From: Diphasiastrum complanatum
Taxonomy: Eukaryota > Streptophyta > Lycopodiopsida > Lycopodiales > Lycopodiaceae
Assembly (NCBI GenBank): GCA_029204225.1
Contig: CM055103.1
Coordinates: 22,260,709-22,324,708 of the forward strand
Length of the DNA stretch: 64,000 nt
Direction of reading: 5' to 3'
Below, in pieces: positions 10,501-21,883 of the stretch. Within the stretch, counting starts at the first letter, position 1, and each line of letters opens with the position of its first letter. Both the position numbers and the translations under genes were made by a program. Below the pieces are notes generated by a model. That model was given only the letters and a program-made list of their open reading frames with translations, had not been told where the DNA came from and did no database searches.

Positions 10501-13500
10501 GTGAATACCAACTATGGTAAGCGCTTACAGAAGCATGAGTTGATGAAGGCTGGACAAATCAGGTAAGCTTCCATTCAGGTTGTTATTGCTTAGATGCCTA
10601 GAGAGGTAGACAACACAAACAACTGATGAGAATGGCAGGAAATAATCAAACTATGAGCAAACAAATTACCAGCAGTACGCATAGCTATCGATAAAGGTAT
10701 GAGCATTACAGCTCCGTAAGGGACGAGATTTCATTGATGCTGCTAGGAACTCCACCTTCAAAGTTGTTGTTATCCAACCTCCTGGTAGAAGTGTTTTTTT
10801 GAGTAAATTCAGATATATTACAAAATCTTGAAAGACTTCAAAGATGGAATGCTCGTGAGATCAAAAATAAGTATCTGAAGGCAATGAAACAATAAAGTAG
10901 GAGTCTGATATCTTCATAAACACACAGAAGTGAATCTTACAATATCAGCAATTTTGAAAGGTTGGAAATTTCTGCAGGAATAAAACCAGACAGTTGGTTG
11001 TCATCCAGTAATCTGAAGCCAATATATCAACTTCAGTTGGAATGGACTCAAGCAACACAATCAATGAAACAACAATGCTGCAATTTTAAAGTTCAAGTGC
11101 ATAAAATAGACTGGTTAGTGTGACAACTACGAAGTCCCTTGAAGAATTCTGAATGTACACGACACAGACTTCACAAGAATAATTACAAGCTCTCCTTGCA
11201 GTACGAACTCACAAGTGAATAAGATTCGGCAGGGAACAGATTTCCTTTGGAATAGGTCCAGACAAATTGTTGCTGTACAGGTGGCTATTAATAACAGATC
11301 AACAGCATTAGTAGCAAGTTATAAAGCTTCAAAGAAAAAGCAACCACAGGTATCCACAGAATTTAGGTGGTAACTTACAAATGTACTGCTGTAGTGATAT
11401 TGTCAAGACCAATATTATTTGGGCTTGCAGAGGAGACAGGAAGTGAACCAGAAAGTAGATTCTCTGATAGGTCAAACCAATAAACAGCCCGTAGTCCGCC
11501 TAAAGAATATGGGATGCCTCCAGTCAGCTTATTCCCGTTCAAAGCTCTGCTTAAAAAATACCAACTATGTACTAAGTAAGAAATACTCATGAGACATGCG
11601 CAAAAAGTAAAACTAAATATTGAATTCAAAGGCTAAAATTGCAGTCTCAGAAGTCTATGTGAATGTGATTCAGTTTTGGAGAAACAGAATTTAGAAACTT
11701 ACAAGAATCCTAGATTGGTTAGATTGCCAAGACTTGGAGGAATGGGGCCACTGAAACTACATCCCTGCAAATTTCTACATCCAACACAATGACTAACTTG
11801 CTGAGAAAGAAGTTAACCTAACAAGTTTCATCCTGTAGCTAATAACAAAGTTATCTGAACACAACAATACCGACAACTTTAGCTAAAAGGTGCTCTTTTC
11901 CCGAACACTCACAATGAGAGCTTTAAATTGATCATGTTCCCAATTGTTTCCGGAATAGGTCCTGTGAGATTTGGATTGAAAGAAAGATCCCTGTCAAGCA
12001 GTTACAAACAAACATAAACAAACGATAAAGTGGCACTTTTATTACAAAAAATTCTGTATATCATGTAAGGACATAGTGGTCAAAGAATCATACATGCCAT
12101 GAGAGATACCCCAACCAGCTTACAACCACATTATCACTTTTGTATTACAGAAATGCAACTATGATGCACAAACATATAAAAGAGCGGCTACATATAAAAG
12201 ATTCGATATGTTATGTACCGACATAGCAGTAAAAGAATCACATGCCATAAGAAAGACCCAAACCAGCTTGCAATAGTCCACAGTTATCTAGAGGGTGAAA
12301 AGTGACTGGACTTCAAGCATGCATGAGAAGGAACATGTACAAAAAGCAAAAATTAGTCTGGTGTGAGTTAGTTCATATGATATTTCCAGGTTATACTTCA
12401 ATGTGTATTATGTAGGATCTATTCTGGGATAGAAACAAGCAAAAACCTTCACTGTAAATAATGACTACATATAGGCCAGAGAAGAGAATCCATAAAATGC
12501 ACATAGGACTTAAGATGTAAATACTTTGTTCAGCAAGAAAAAAAATGTCATTGGTCTTCTTTTTGCATAAGAGTAGAAGGTGGGTGAGTTGCTTTGCGCA
12601 TGTGTATATGTCAAGTCACTGGTTGGCATGTGAGCCTAGTCTTCTCACCACTATTCTGCCGGCCAACTTCATGCAGTCTCCAGCCTCGGCTTTTGGAGAT
12701 CAAATAAATAAGAGCACGATGGTGATTGTACACAACTATCATCAGACAAGCACAAATGACTTCTACGACATCTGCAATGAATGCAAGAAACTGGAGGCTT
12801 TCTGCCGAGCTTAGTAAAAGTGACTATAGTCCTCCAAATCTCAGATGGCCCATTTCTGACTTGGCGTCAAGGATTGAAATACGAGGAGGGTATTACTACA
12901 TCAACATAGAACCCAGCTCTGATACTTTTTTCTAGCATCCTTTTAATAAGAGTTATTTTGGATTATGCTTTTTTCGGGTGATTAGACAGTTTTCAACTTC
13001 TCATTAAGTGATTTCTCCATGCTCTTTTTTAAGCTTTTGAATGTTTCCTTTTCAAAATAATCAGTCAGTTCAACTGGGTGTCTCAGACATTTCTTTCATC
13101 TGGCAAAAGTCCCGCTGTGCAACCGAGTCAAGGACAAGGTCAGACTCTTTTGAAAAAACAAACGGCTCCTTGGTCCAGGAACGCTGATACAATCAGATAC
13201 CGCAAGATGTACTATCTCCCTGTCACTGCCAGGACGTAACGGGCATTATTTGTTCAGAATCAAGCTGAAAACTTGTTTTGGCAGCCAAGCTTGAAAACCG
13301 GACATGGAATCTTTAAAAGGAGCAAAGAACAAAACCAAAATAGGCTTTTAAAAGGCAAAACTTCTTGATGGACTTCTGAAGGGCAACTTCAGAGCTTCAT
13401 AAACTTCACAATATCACCTACTAAACAAAAAGAACACAACCAAATTATCTAAACTAAAAAGCTGAACCTTTAAAATTAGCTAGGGATTAGCTAAAACTAG

Positions 13501-16500
13501 CAGGACTTTGTTGGCAGTCAATATCAACTTCTCTGCATCTCTTTAACATTTTTGAAGCATATAGATGCATCATATTCCAAAATGTAGAATTCTGATCGCG
13601 ATCCACCATGCTGTAGGATCCAATCTAAATCCACCCTCTGTGTGTAGGCTTGGAATAAAGTAGGACTTGACCTCCAGTACCAACAACCTCCCGTACCGCC
13701 ACTAGCACCTTCAACCATCTCCTACCCCAAGCTCGCTCTCATCCTGGATATGCACATGCGCACTACCATACACCTTCTCTTAGGTAGATAGCATCCTTGG
13801 TAACTGAGATCTCCTCCCGTTCTATACCAACAAGCACATATCCTTGGTTACGACAAGCATACATGTGGTCCACGAGTCACTAGATTGCTCATTCCATGTG
13901 ATAAAGAATACAATACTTTGCATGATCTGCCGCAAGGTACGACTTGGTAGAAGAATTCCCAACATGACTTAAAATTTTTGTTAAAATGTTTTCCAGGTGC
14001 ATGCATAATTGATGAAAATAAGAAGATAGTTCCACTTCTAAGCAGTCTTCCTGAATTTTATGCTTCCTCACCCTCCATTCTTGCATCCCCACCCGGGATG
14101 ACAAGCATCCAAGCTATTAAATCACATCTATTGCAGGAAGAACTGCACAAGAAAAGGTCCAACAACGGAACCAGCAGTGGTAATGAATTTGCTCTCTTCT
14201 CAAAGGCAGGAAGAAGTGTGATAGACAAGGAGAAGTGCACGTATTGTGGAAAACTTGGTCACAAATCCAAACAAATGCTGGAAGAAGGTATACGATGACA
14301 CTCAGCCACATGAAGCTTGCTTGGCTCAAGAAGAAGAAATGATACCGTCATTGACGATTTCTAGTTTCAAAGCTTTGTCAATGTAGACCAGAGGCACACA
14401 TCAATGAATGAGGTGTACAACAGATGAAACTTAGTGTGTTCAAAAGATGGCTTGGGCATTTATGTGTGGAAGGTTCTCAAAGAGGGTCAAGCTAGAAAAT
14501 AGATTAGTGTCACAATGTTTTGATCAAGTGAGGGAGTGTTGGATTAAATGATCAAAATACTTGAAAATGTCAACAATCTTACTAAGGATGCAAGACAGTA
14601 TAGGATAAATGGCGTTGGCAATCCATCATATCATTTTCTTGGCAATTCATCATATCATATCCGCTCCACTTAATTGCTAAGTAAACAGTCTACATTTGCT
14701 GTCAAAGACCAACTTTCTCATCATACACATTGTTGTTCTTTTGATGTTGTACATTTGCAATGTACTCTGTTCCTCTTCCTTAACATGCAGTTTCTTGATT
14801 CTTGATTACGTTTTTTCTCCCTTTGTCAGAGTGGTGTTGCTACGTAGCTCTCCAACTCCAACAAAGGTTATGGGACCACAGGCACTGAGCTAGTTGAATT
14901 TGACAGATTTTTACCAGTCACCAAGAAACCAAGCTCTTGTGACCTCCGTTCCTAATCTATGATCAGCTCTCTTCTGTTGTCCAACGATGACTTCTCCTCA
15001 TGATCTAACAACTCTCTCTCCATCTCTTTGACATTTCTAAAGCACTATGTTAAAGATGGCATCCTTTGCACAATGTCAAGCCATAGAGGTTCAATGGAGA
15101 GAAGTTCCATCCATGGAAGCTTAAGATGATGGTGGTACATGATTCTGATATACCAAAAACTGCCTTAAGTGATGAGAAGAAGCCAGAAGACTCTCAAGGA
15201 GGATAAGGTGGACAAAGAAAGAACCAAGGCCAGAGGTCTATTCATACTAAGCATCAATGACAATCGATTGATGCATGTATATTCTGCTCAAACATCCAAA
15301 CAAGTATAGGATCTGCTTAAAAAATGTACCAACCGTCTTCCATAAGCGATAGACTGCACTTACGTAACAGCCTCACTCTACTCAAAATGTTTGGAATTGA
15401 AAATGATTAAGAATACCTTGGCATTATGCTAGTTAAGTGTTGATATTCTCTTAAGAACATGCACTCATATTAAAGTCCAATGGAAGGAATCAATTATTTA
15501 CTTTGTCAAAGGGCATGGCCAACCTGCCAATTTCCTTATTTGAGGGTTCTTCAAGGGTGAGTCGGCCTTCATTGATGGTACGCTATATTAGCTTTGTGCA
15601 TCTTGGATTTTTTCCTTGATTTGGTTCCTAAATACAGATAAAATGATAAGCACCGTTGGATTACTAGACGGGAAATCCAGCATATTGCTTCAACCACATT
15701 TGTTTAATTTATGTGCTTTTACACTTAATATGTTACCATAAGAGATAGTACCAAAACCATAGGAAATCATAAAGCAAACTTGCACTTCAAAAGAAAGAAA
15801 ATGCTGACATACAACAACTGCAGGTTGACAAGGTTGCTAATGGATGGCAATAATCTTCCATTCAACCCCACAGCACTCAAGCTCCTGCAATTTAAGAGCA
15901 GAGTATATAGTAAGCAATTTTGTGCTCAGACATCAACATACAATATGACTACCATATAACAGTCTATCACAACACTCAAGAAATAGTAACAGAAACTCCC
16001 AACAGGTATTTGAGAAAATGAGTCTGTAAGAATAAGTTTAAGTAAGACGATGATTCATACAATTGTGTGACCTTGGTGCTTGTACGCTTATCACACGTAA
16101 CACCTCTCCAACTTGATCCACATGGATCATTACCACTCCAACCCAGATTAACTGCCTGCCAACCCCTTGATATCATATTTAGCGCAGTCACTGCAAACAT
16201 TTAATGTGCAAGTCAGGCCAGCTACAGAAGCTACAAAGTGAAACCATTGACAGGACCACACGGAACTATAGATTGTCATCTAAGGGATACATTTGCAATT
16301 TGCATGCTTCTTTCTTCATGCAAGTGCACATAATGGCTTTTCACAAAAATGTTATGAACTTTAAAAGTTTCCAAACATATATGAGACCTACAAAATAGTA
16401 TCAAGAAATATTACGAATTGACACATTAGTGGGGAATATTGCAAACTTCTGTCCCCTTCAAATGGAGCACTGAGTTAATCTTAAAGCCCTTCTAGGTTAA

Positions 16501-16754
16501 ATGTTCACATGGTTTCTTCAAATGGCAAAATTTCATCTGAAATTGAGTACACGACACATTATCCCAGTTGTAAGTATAAGTAGTGATAGAAAATAACCCT
16601 TACCATCAGATTCAAAAGTTGAAGCCGATGCTTGGAAGCTCGTTTTCTCTTTGAACAAGAAAACAGTGACAATCAATAGTTTTAAAAAGGCCAGGTTCAC
16701 GATTGAAGATCTCCAGCAAGTAACAGCCCTTTGTTCCCGTACTTGTCTCATCAT
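7364..16754 (-). CDS. LRR receptor-like kinase, subfamily VIII-1 (HPCA1/CARD1-like), 5' part, 16 exons
   Basis: Exons, 5' to 3': 16754-16604, 16190-16061, 15884-15813, 11990-11913, 11774-11703, 11546-11379, 11284-11213, 11012-10941, 10781-10710, 10597-10529, 10428-10354, 10240-10169, 10057-9926, 9819-9362, 9209-9057, 7503-7364. They join in frame to 662 codons with GT-AG introns. Seen: hydrophobic signal peptide (about residues 21-36), an N-cap with NDPCGSSWRGVTC, about a dozen LRRs (residues 94-411), a cysteine cluster (C446, C450, C461, C463), one transmembrane helix (about 574-598) followed by a basic stop-transfer FRQKKRAD, then FPYTELKKATNNFS and the glycine loop GAGGYGK at the last codon. 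The family forms plasma-membrane receptors; Arabidopsis HPCA1 senses apoplastic H2O2. The start is the first of two adjacent ATGs just after a plausible 5'UTR acceptor. VAIK, HRD and DFG kinase motifs were not found to the left, so the 3' part lies outside the window or is lost. Confidence 0.9.
7504..9056 (-). other. Intron 15 of the receptor kinase
   Basis: A 1.55 kb AT-rich intron between the transmembrane exon and the kinase-start exon. It has a clean GTAAGT donor and a TTGCAG acceptor. At 8947-9009 a segment containing AGGTTAAGTTTTCATAAGGC is repeated in tandem about 37 bp apart. No coding sequence was seen. Confidence 0.8.
9362..9819 (-). CDS. Exon 14 of the LRR receptor kinase: cysteine cluster and juxtamembrane ectodomain
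   Basis: This is the longest exon (458 bp, residues 412-564). It begins with the LGGNPVC signature that closes the LRR array. It continues through a four-cysteine cluster with the pattern CX3C-X10-CXC, then the conserved APSFSDF segment and a folded juxtamembrane region with VLIFPAG. In HPCA1 the two cysteine pairs at this place are needed for H2O2 perception; here all four are kept, but the first pair reads CX3C where Arabidopsis has CX2C. Alignment from the second pair to APSF is gap-free against my memory of the Arabidopsis protein. The exon ends in phase 1 at a GTAAAA donor. Confidence 0.85.
13978..14298 (+). pseudogene. Ty1/copia gag C-terminal fragment with damaged zinc knuckle
   Basis: An open stretch encodes PLLSSLPEFYASS, IKSHLLQEELHKKRS and CTYCGKLGHKSKQM. 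The first is the gag 'LL SLP' region, the second the LLQEE helix, and the third a CX2CX4H zinc knuckle whose last cysteine reads methionine. It sits antisense inside intron 3 of the receptor kinase. It has no intact flanking gag N-terminus upstream. Confidence 0.75.
14537..14890 (+). repeat. Probable copia LTR after a polypurine tract
   Basis: GTGAGGGAG at 14528-14536 looks like a polypurine tract and is followed at once by TGTTGGATT, the usual start of a plant copia LTR. The right end is uncertain; a CA near 14880 is the best candidate. This LTR lies between the gag C-terminal relic to its left and a gag N-terminal relic to its right. Confidence 0.5.
15085..15335 (+). pseudogene. Ty1/copia gag N-terminal fragment
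   Basis: The plus strand reads FNGEKFHPWKLKMMV, then after a frame change KARGLFILSINDNRLMHVY and SAQTSKQV followed by a stop and DLLKKC. These are the conserved gag N-terminal blocks (N-G-x-N-F-x-x-W, then the helix ending in W-D-x-L). At least one frameshift and one stop are present. It lies downstream of the gag C-terminal relic, so the order is the reverse of an intact element. Confidence 0.65.
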
Positions 16755-18704
16755 AGCAACTGCAGACAGATAGAAAATGAATGATACAGCTGGCGAATAG
16801 GTTATACCTCAACAGAAAACAAGCCAATAAGGTTTGCGATACAAGCATCCTCATCATAAAATAAGATGAGCTACAAGACATGATTATTATGCAAACATTC
16901 TGAAGAAGGATATATGTAATGCCATATACGAGCAATGGGCAACTAATTGAGAAGGGAGAGGGCAGCAGGGCAGCTAGATTTTTTGAGGTTAATAGGAAAT
17001 CCTGCATCTTTTAACTATGAGTGGGCGCCAGAGAAAGCCATTGAAGCACTGATGAAGAATCGCTCACTTTAATTTGGTAGAGGACAGCTATTGGAGGCTA
17101 TCGTTGTTTTCTCTCGGCACAAAAAGGCTCAAGCGACTTGCTACTCTTTGAATTTTAAGCTGTAGCTTCTCGGAATATGATAATAAATCTCTGTTTCGGT
17201 TCAAATTCGAAACTATAAACTCCTTTGTGATGGAAATGCGACATCAGATACTAATTACAGAAGCAATCTGCAATTTGCACGAGAAAAACCCTCCTAAATA
17301 TATTGGACATTACAATCCCTCTCCGGCTTTGGACATTACAATCCCTCTCCGGCTACATATATCCTGAGAATTTATTGCCTTCATACGAGAAGTGTGGAAT
17401 GCACAGAAGGACAAACGCGTTGAATTAAAGAGCTACTTCGTGCAACAAAGGCATTATACATAACCAGTCTGCTTGCAGCATCTTTCCGCAGGAGACTTCT
17501 ACAACATGTGACTGCGAAACTAGACAACAATTCAAAGTGCAGACGATAATCACAGAATAATAGAGGATGCACTTCCAAGAGTATGTCAGACGGATAACCA
17601 GAATTTGTGAGACAAAATCCTGGAAAAAACGAAATATTATGAATCTCAATAACAGAAGATTCTTTCTAAATTAGAGCAGTTGGAAATGATACTAATTGTC
17701 TCGCTGAAAAATCATTTCAAACTTTGGTAATATTTATGACTAAATAGACAGCTGCGGCAACGCACTTTTTCTCGAAGAGCTATCGATATTTTGACAGTGA
17801 AATAACGCTGCATGAACTGGCACTGATGCGGTTTTAAGTATTTGACAAATTTTACAGGAAGCGTATGATTTGTACTATGCAGTCATCAAGAAAGAATGTT
17901 GGATTGATGTCTATTCAGAGACCTTTGGCTATCAAGCTATGGAGATAGAATACGAGCACCCGAATATCTCAACGCCTAAAGCTTCACTGGAAGTCTCTTT
18001 TCCACGCTCTTATAACATCAAATCCCGATCCAAAAGACACCAGTGCTCACTCCTTGGAAGGTACATATCCCCTCAATACCTCCGCCTCGATCTCATGTAA
18101 ATAAGCCGGCATTGATGCTGCCTGCCGTAGGATGGATTTCTAAAGAGAGGCTCCTAAGTAGGAGTGCTGCAGGTAATTTGATAGCTGTTGCGCAAGATAT
18201 ATGGTTTGCAATTCTGCAATATGCAGCAACAAAGAAAGAAGATAGATAGATAGAAGATGCCTCTTGACTGTATTATATTATTCAAGTTTTACCCGTCCGA
18301 ATGCGAGCACCCGAAAATTTCAATGATCCGTAAATCTGCAATAATTAGATCCTTTCCATGCTCTCTGATACCAGACCTCCATCCAAAAACAGGTGTAAGG
18401 TAGAAATCATCTCAATTCTAAACCGCTCTGCCTTCTATCTCATCAAACAAAAGTATGAATAACAAGAGGATGCTGCTACTGCCTGCCTGCCTTAGAATAT
18501 GTTTCAAAAGAAAACACGAGGTGAGATGAAAGCGAGGGCTATGCCGATCTTCGCCTCCTCCTTGATTTGGATCGTCGTCGTCCTCGCGAGCATCAATCGT
18601 GAAGAAGCATTTTATTATAATCTTCGTCTCTCGCTCGTCTTTGCACTCATCCTCGTCGACAAAATTTGAGCGGGCCAGAAATGAGGCAGTAAAACAAACT
18701 TACC
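16755..18704 (-). other. Putative 5' leader with a 5'UTR intron of the receptor kinase
   Basis: Just before the ATG pair, the minus strand has TCTGTCTGCAG ending at 16760, a good acceptor. Upstream, GCGG|GTAAGT at 18704/18703 is a strong donor at the edge of a GC-rich block. Together they suggest a leader exon right of 18704 and a ~1.9 kb 5'UTR intron. Inside the intron a 24 bp unit containing CATTACAATCCCTCTCCGGC is duplicated at 17306-17354. A diverged segment beginning GCGAGCACCCGAA-like occurs twice, near 17955 and 18303. This is inferred from splice consensus only. Confidence 0.45.
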
Positions 18705-18960
18705 CGCGGTAAATTCGGACCTTTTACCCTGCCGGTTAACGTGACGCCGTCAACCCCGGGACGCGACTCAGGCTTCAGCGCTGGCCCACAAAACCGCTCT
18801 AGCCTCGCCACCATTGGATCTTCACACCTCGATTACGCAACCGTTCGGATATCTCCAAGTTGTAGCTTGCCTCGTGGCTAGCATCGAGCTGTCTGACCCC
18901 ATAGATGTACCGTGCCTTCACGGGCCGTCCAACTGCAGCCAGGTCCCCCATATTAATTGC
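18540..18960 (-). promoter_or_regulatory. GC-rich, CpG-containing block: likely promoter and first exon of the receptor kinase
   Basis: This 420 bp stretch is clearly richer in G+C and CpG than anything within several kilobases. It contains CCCGGGACGCGACTC, CGTCGTCGTCCTCGCG and a minus-strand GTAAGT donor at its centre. It lies about 2 kb upstream of the receptor kinase start codon in the right orientation. CACGTG occurs at 18964-18969. No TATA box was assigned. Confidence 0.4.
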
Positions 18961-19330
18961 GAGCACGTGCAATGAGGACTAGTGGGACTTGCAACTTGCA
19001 ATGCATGTAAAAGGCCTACCAGCCTTCATTGAAAGGCTAAAAACTTTTTTTAATAAAATTGAAAAGGTCAATTATAGAAAGTCGAATCTCATATTAAAGA
19101 AAACCTCATATGTATATAAAATTCAGAAAATCAAATAGATCAGAATATACAACTCTGGATGAGAATTAGCAAACTTCAAACTCCCAGAACTTCTTATTCG
19201 CTTTTCTGTTTTGGGGGATGAGTATTTATGAACTCGCAAGTTTATGGACAAGTTGACGCCGAGGTACGAGTTGTTGCCAAGTCAACAGGCATGTTTTAAG
19301 GACTAGAGTTATCACAAATTTGTTTTTCTT
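18961..19330. other. Intergenic, no feature recognised
   Basis: AT-rich sequence between the GC-rich promoter-like block and the SINE. No reading frame or repeat was identified. Confidence 0.5.
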
Positions 19331-19545
19331 TAGCACAAACCCCTTGGGTTTGCCCTAGCATGTATATTTTTGCTACAGAGTTACGCCACTAGTGGGTTAG
19401 ACACAATATATACAGCCTGGCCACGCCATCTGGGCAATGCCAAGATCAGAGCAAGCTCCTTACAATGTCACTACGTAGCGGCTGGGATTCGAGCCTGCGC
19501 CATGCTGGTCGCAGTCAACCACTCTACCCAAGCACCACGCTGCGA
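19330..19545 (-). mobile_element. Probable tRNA-derived SINE
   Basis: On the minus strand, from about 19538, the sequence reads GCTTGGGTAGAGTGGTTGAC, resembling a tRNA D-arm (box A region). About 20 bp later comes GGCTCGAATCCCAGCC, one base off the box B consensus GGTTCGAATCC. A non-tRNA body follows to about 19330. This spacing and order is the hallmark of a SINE head. It lacks an acceptor stem and cannot be a functional tRNA. The tail and target-site duplications are not clear. Confidence 0.6.
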
Positions 19546-19979
19546 TGGACTTTTCGCTAGTTTTGGTTACATTTATTCTAGAAGCAACAAGGCACATGAC
19601 TTTATGCCAAGTAAGGACTCCCAAAACTTTTAGGCAAGCTCCTGATAAGGACTCCGAAAAAATTCTAGTGTCGTTAGAGGCTACTTCCATTGCATAAATG
19701 GGTTACAAAGGCATCTACATTTATGGAATAGCCATACGTATTCTGCAAAGTGGAATTTTATGCCATGTATTTTGGCACTTGAAATTAACACATGCTGCTT
19801 AGTAAGAGTAATAAAAAATGGGTACAATCTACCGTATTACGAATTAATCGCCAAATATTATTATCAGTTCCATATGAAACCTCCCTAAGCTTATACCATT
19901 CCTTGGAGGGCGTAGTTGATGTTTTGTTTAAAAGGTGAAAATGGGCAACTGTACACAAGATTTAAAATAAGGGGGAGTA

Positions 19980-21400
19980 AGGCCACAAGCACAACGCTTA
20001 GCATGAATTCACATTCAATCTCAAATGGCAAGGTATCAATAGTCTTCACAGTGTCAAATCACAAGCAATTATTGTTCACATCAAACTAACTAAACTATCA
20101 AAATATGCACAAAATTTTCAAAGAGGAGCATTAGGCCTAGTGCAACAATCCTAAAGGGCCAACAACAATGCACATTTTAGGCTCGATGGGCAAGGTAACA
20201 ACGATCTTCACAACTCTAGAGGGTAAGCAACAATTCACACTAGATCAACAAATATATCATGTTATACACAACTTTGACAATGAAGGACAATAGGTCTTCC
20301 ACAACAACGCAAAAGGGCAAGCAACAATTTACAATAGAATAACTCAACATTCAAACTACATAAAAATTATAATGAGGCCCCAAACCCAATGCAACATTCC
20401 TAAAGAGCAAGCAATGATTCACATGCCAATTTTGAAGTGCCATGCAACAAGAGTCCCCATGGCCCAAAAACCCAAGCAAAGATTCAGATTCTAGCCTTGA
20501 ACGGTAGTCATGTATCAAGTCTTCACAATCTAGAAGGACAAACTTCAACAATGCTATGACACTGAATGGAGGCCTTCACAACCTCAATCTTATCCTTACA
20601 CGTTCATGTGGGGACACCACTCATCCATAGTGATCTTTTTAAGAAGAATGATCTTGTCTCTGGCTAGATTATTTCTAAATTACTTCTTGTCCTTGGTTTT
20701 GACGTATGGTTGCATATATAGTATGCCTAGGCTGATATAGGCATCCATCCACGTCTCCTAACATTGTTAAAGCAAAGATTTGAAAGGCAATGATTTATTT
20801 ACTCAGTCTATGAAATATGACCTTGTGCCACTTATCATCGAGTCTTCTTGGCCCAATTTAGACTCGCACCCAATTGGTCCCCTTAATGACCACTTACTTT
20901 GAAGTCAAAAGACTTTGACCAAGCTAAGCCAATGACCCAAAAGTTGATCATTATGATTTGCCCCCCCCCCCCAAAAAAAAAAATAAAACAAACAAAACAA
21001 AACAAAACAACAAGGATCGATGTCCTCAATGAGGAAATTCAAATAAATTGTCAAAGTACACAACATTCATAATTAGGGGCAATAGGCACAATACAACCAT
21101 TTTGAAGAGCAAGCAACAATTCACATTTCAATCTTAAAGGATAGGTCAACAAGGTCTCCATGTCCCAAGGGCAACCAACAATTCACATTTCAGCCTTGAC
21201 AGATGGTTGGGCAACAAATCTTCACATCCTAGAAGGAAAAACGTCAATCACTGCACACAGCCTAGATTGGCAACCTTCTCAACTTCAAAGTTATCCTAAT
21301 ATGCACATGAGGATACTCACAAAGAGGAGAATATGCACACCACTCATCCATAATGATATCCCTTAGAAGAGAATATCACCCCCGACCAGGTTATTCTTAT
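19980..21400. repeat. Highly degenerate repeat array
   Basis: The phrase GGGCAAGCAACAATTCACA and its variants recurs near 20225, 20315, 20408, 21108 and 21170. Companion phrases such as CACATTTCAATCTTAA and TCTTCACA...CTAGAAGG lie between them. Unit length is irregular (roughly 90-200 bp). A C12-A11 run and an (AACAAA)n-like stretch sit at 20961-21010. No coding potential was recognised. Confidence 0.55.
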
Positions 21401-21864
21401 TTCTCCTTAGTGTGATGGATAATTGGATACATGGTTGCTCATTTATGCAAGTGAAAATTAAATCTACTTACATGAAAAATTGGATGAATCTTGACATGAA
21501 CTAGGGAGTTTGGAGCTCATATGCAATATCCTCAACCTTTTGTTTAACATTCATTGTCCACAAACGTAAGGTGACGACAAAGTGTCACTTTTCTGGAAGT
21601 GCCTAATTGGCCCAAAAACAACTTAGATAAGTCTCGCTAAACACTTAGTTGCAAATTAAGGCAAAAAGAAACGACAGTGTTGAGTGTCGGGTTTTTTGCC
21701 TGTGAAAAAACTCAAGTAAAAATGCAGACTGTGGCGATAATTAGTTCAAATATGCAGACTGTTGAAAAAATAGTTCATTTTTTGCAGGTTGCATTTGAGA
21801 GAGTAAAAATTAGAGAAGGAAGAAGGGCTATTGGGATGAGTAGGAGTTAGATAAAATCTCAACA

Positions 21865-21876
21865 CTCCCCCTTAAG
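21865..21876 (-). other. Polypurine tract of the copia element
   Basis: CTTAAGGGGGAG on the minus strand, directly followed by TGTTGAGATTTTATC, the start of the 3' LTR, and directly preceded by the end of the pol frame. Confidence 0.75.
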
Positions 21877-21883
21877 CTAACTA

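Larger units (their letters stand above)
11991..15812 (-). other. Intron 3 of the receptor kinase, carrying retroelement relics
   Basis: A 3.8 kb intron (GTATGT donor, TTGACAG acceptor) between LRR exons 3 and 4; the flanking exons keep frame exactly. A diverged direct duplication of roughly 90 bp lies at about 12050-12140 and 12198-12290, both containing AAGAATCA...CATGCCAT and ACCAGCTT. Between 13.98 and 15.34 kb it carries copia fragments in the opposite orientation to the gene. The other LRR introns are mostly 100-400 bp. Confidence 0.8.

Noticed and set aside
16612-17007. 131-codon minus-strand frame overlapping the first receptor kinase exon
   Set aside because: It is in another phase, does not splice into the LRR exons and has no domain; the frame beginning MMRQVREQ carries the signal peptide and joins correctly.
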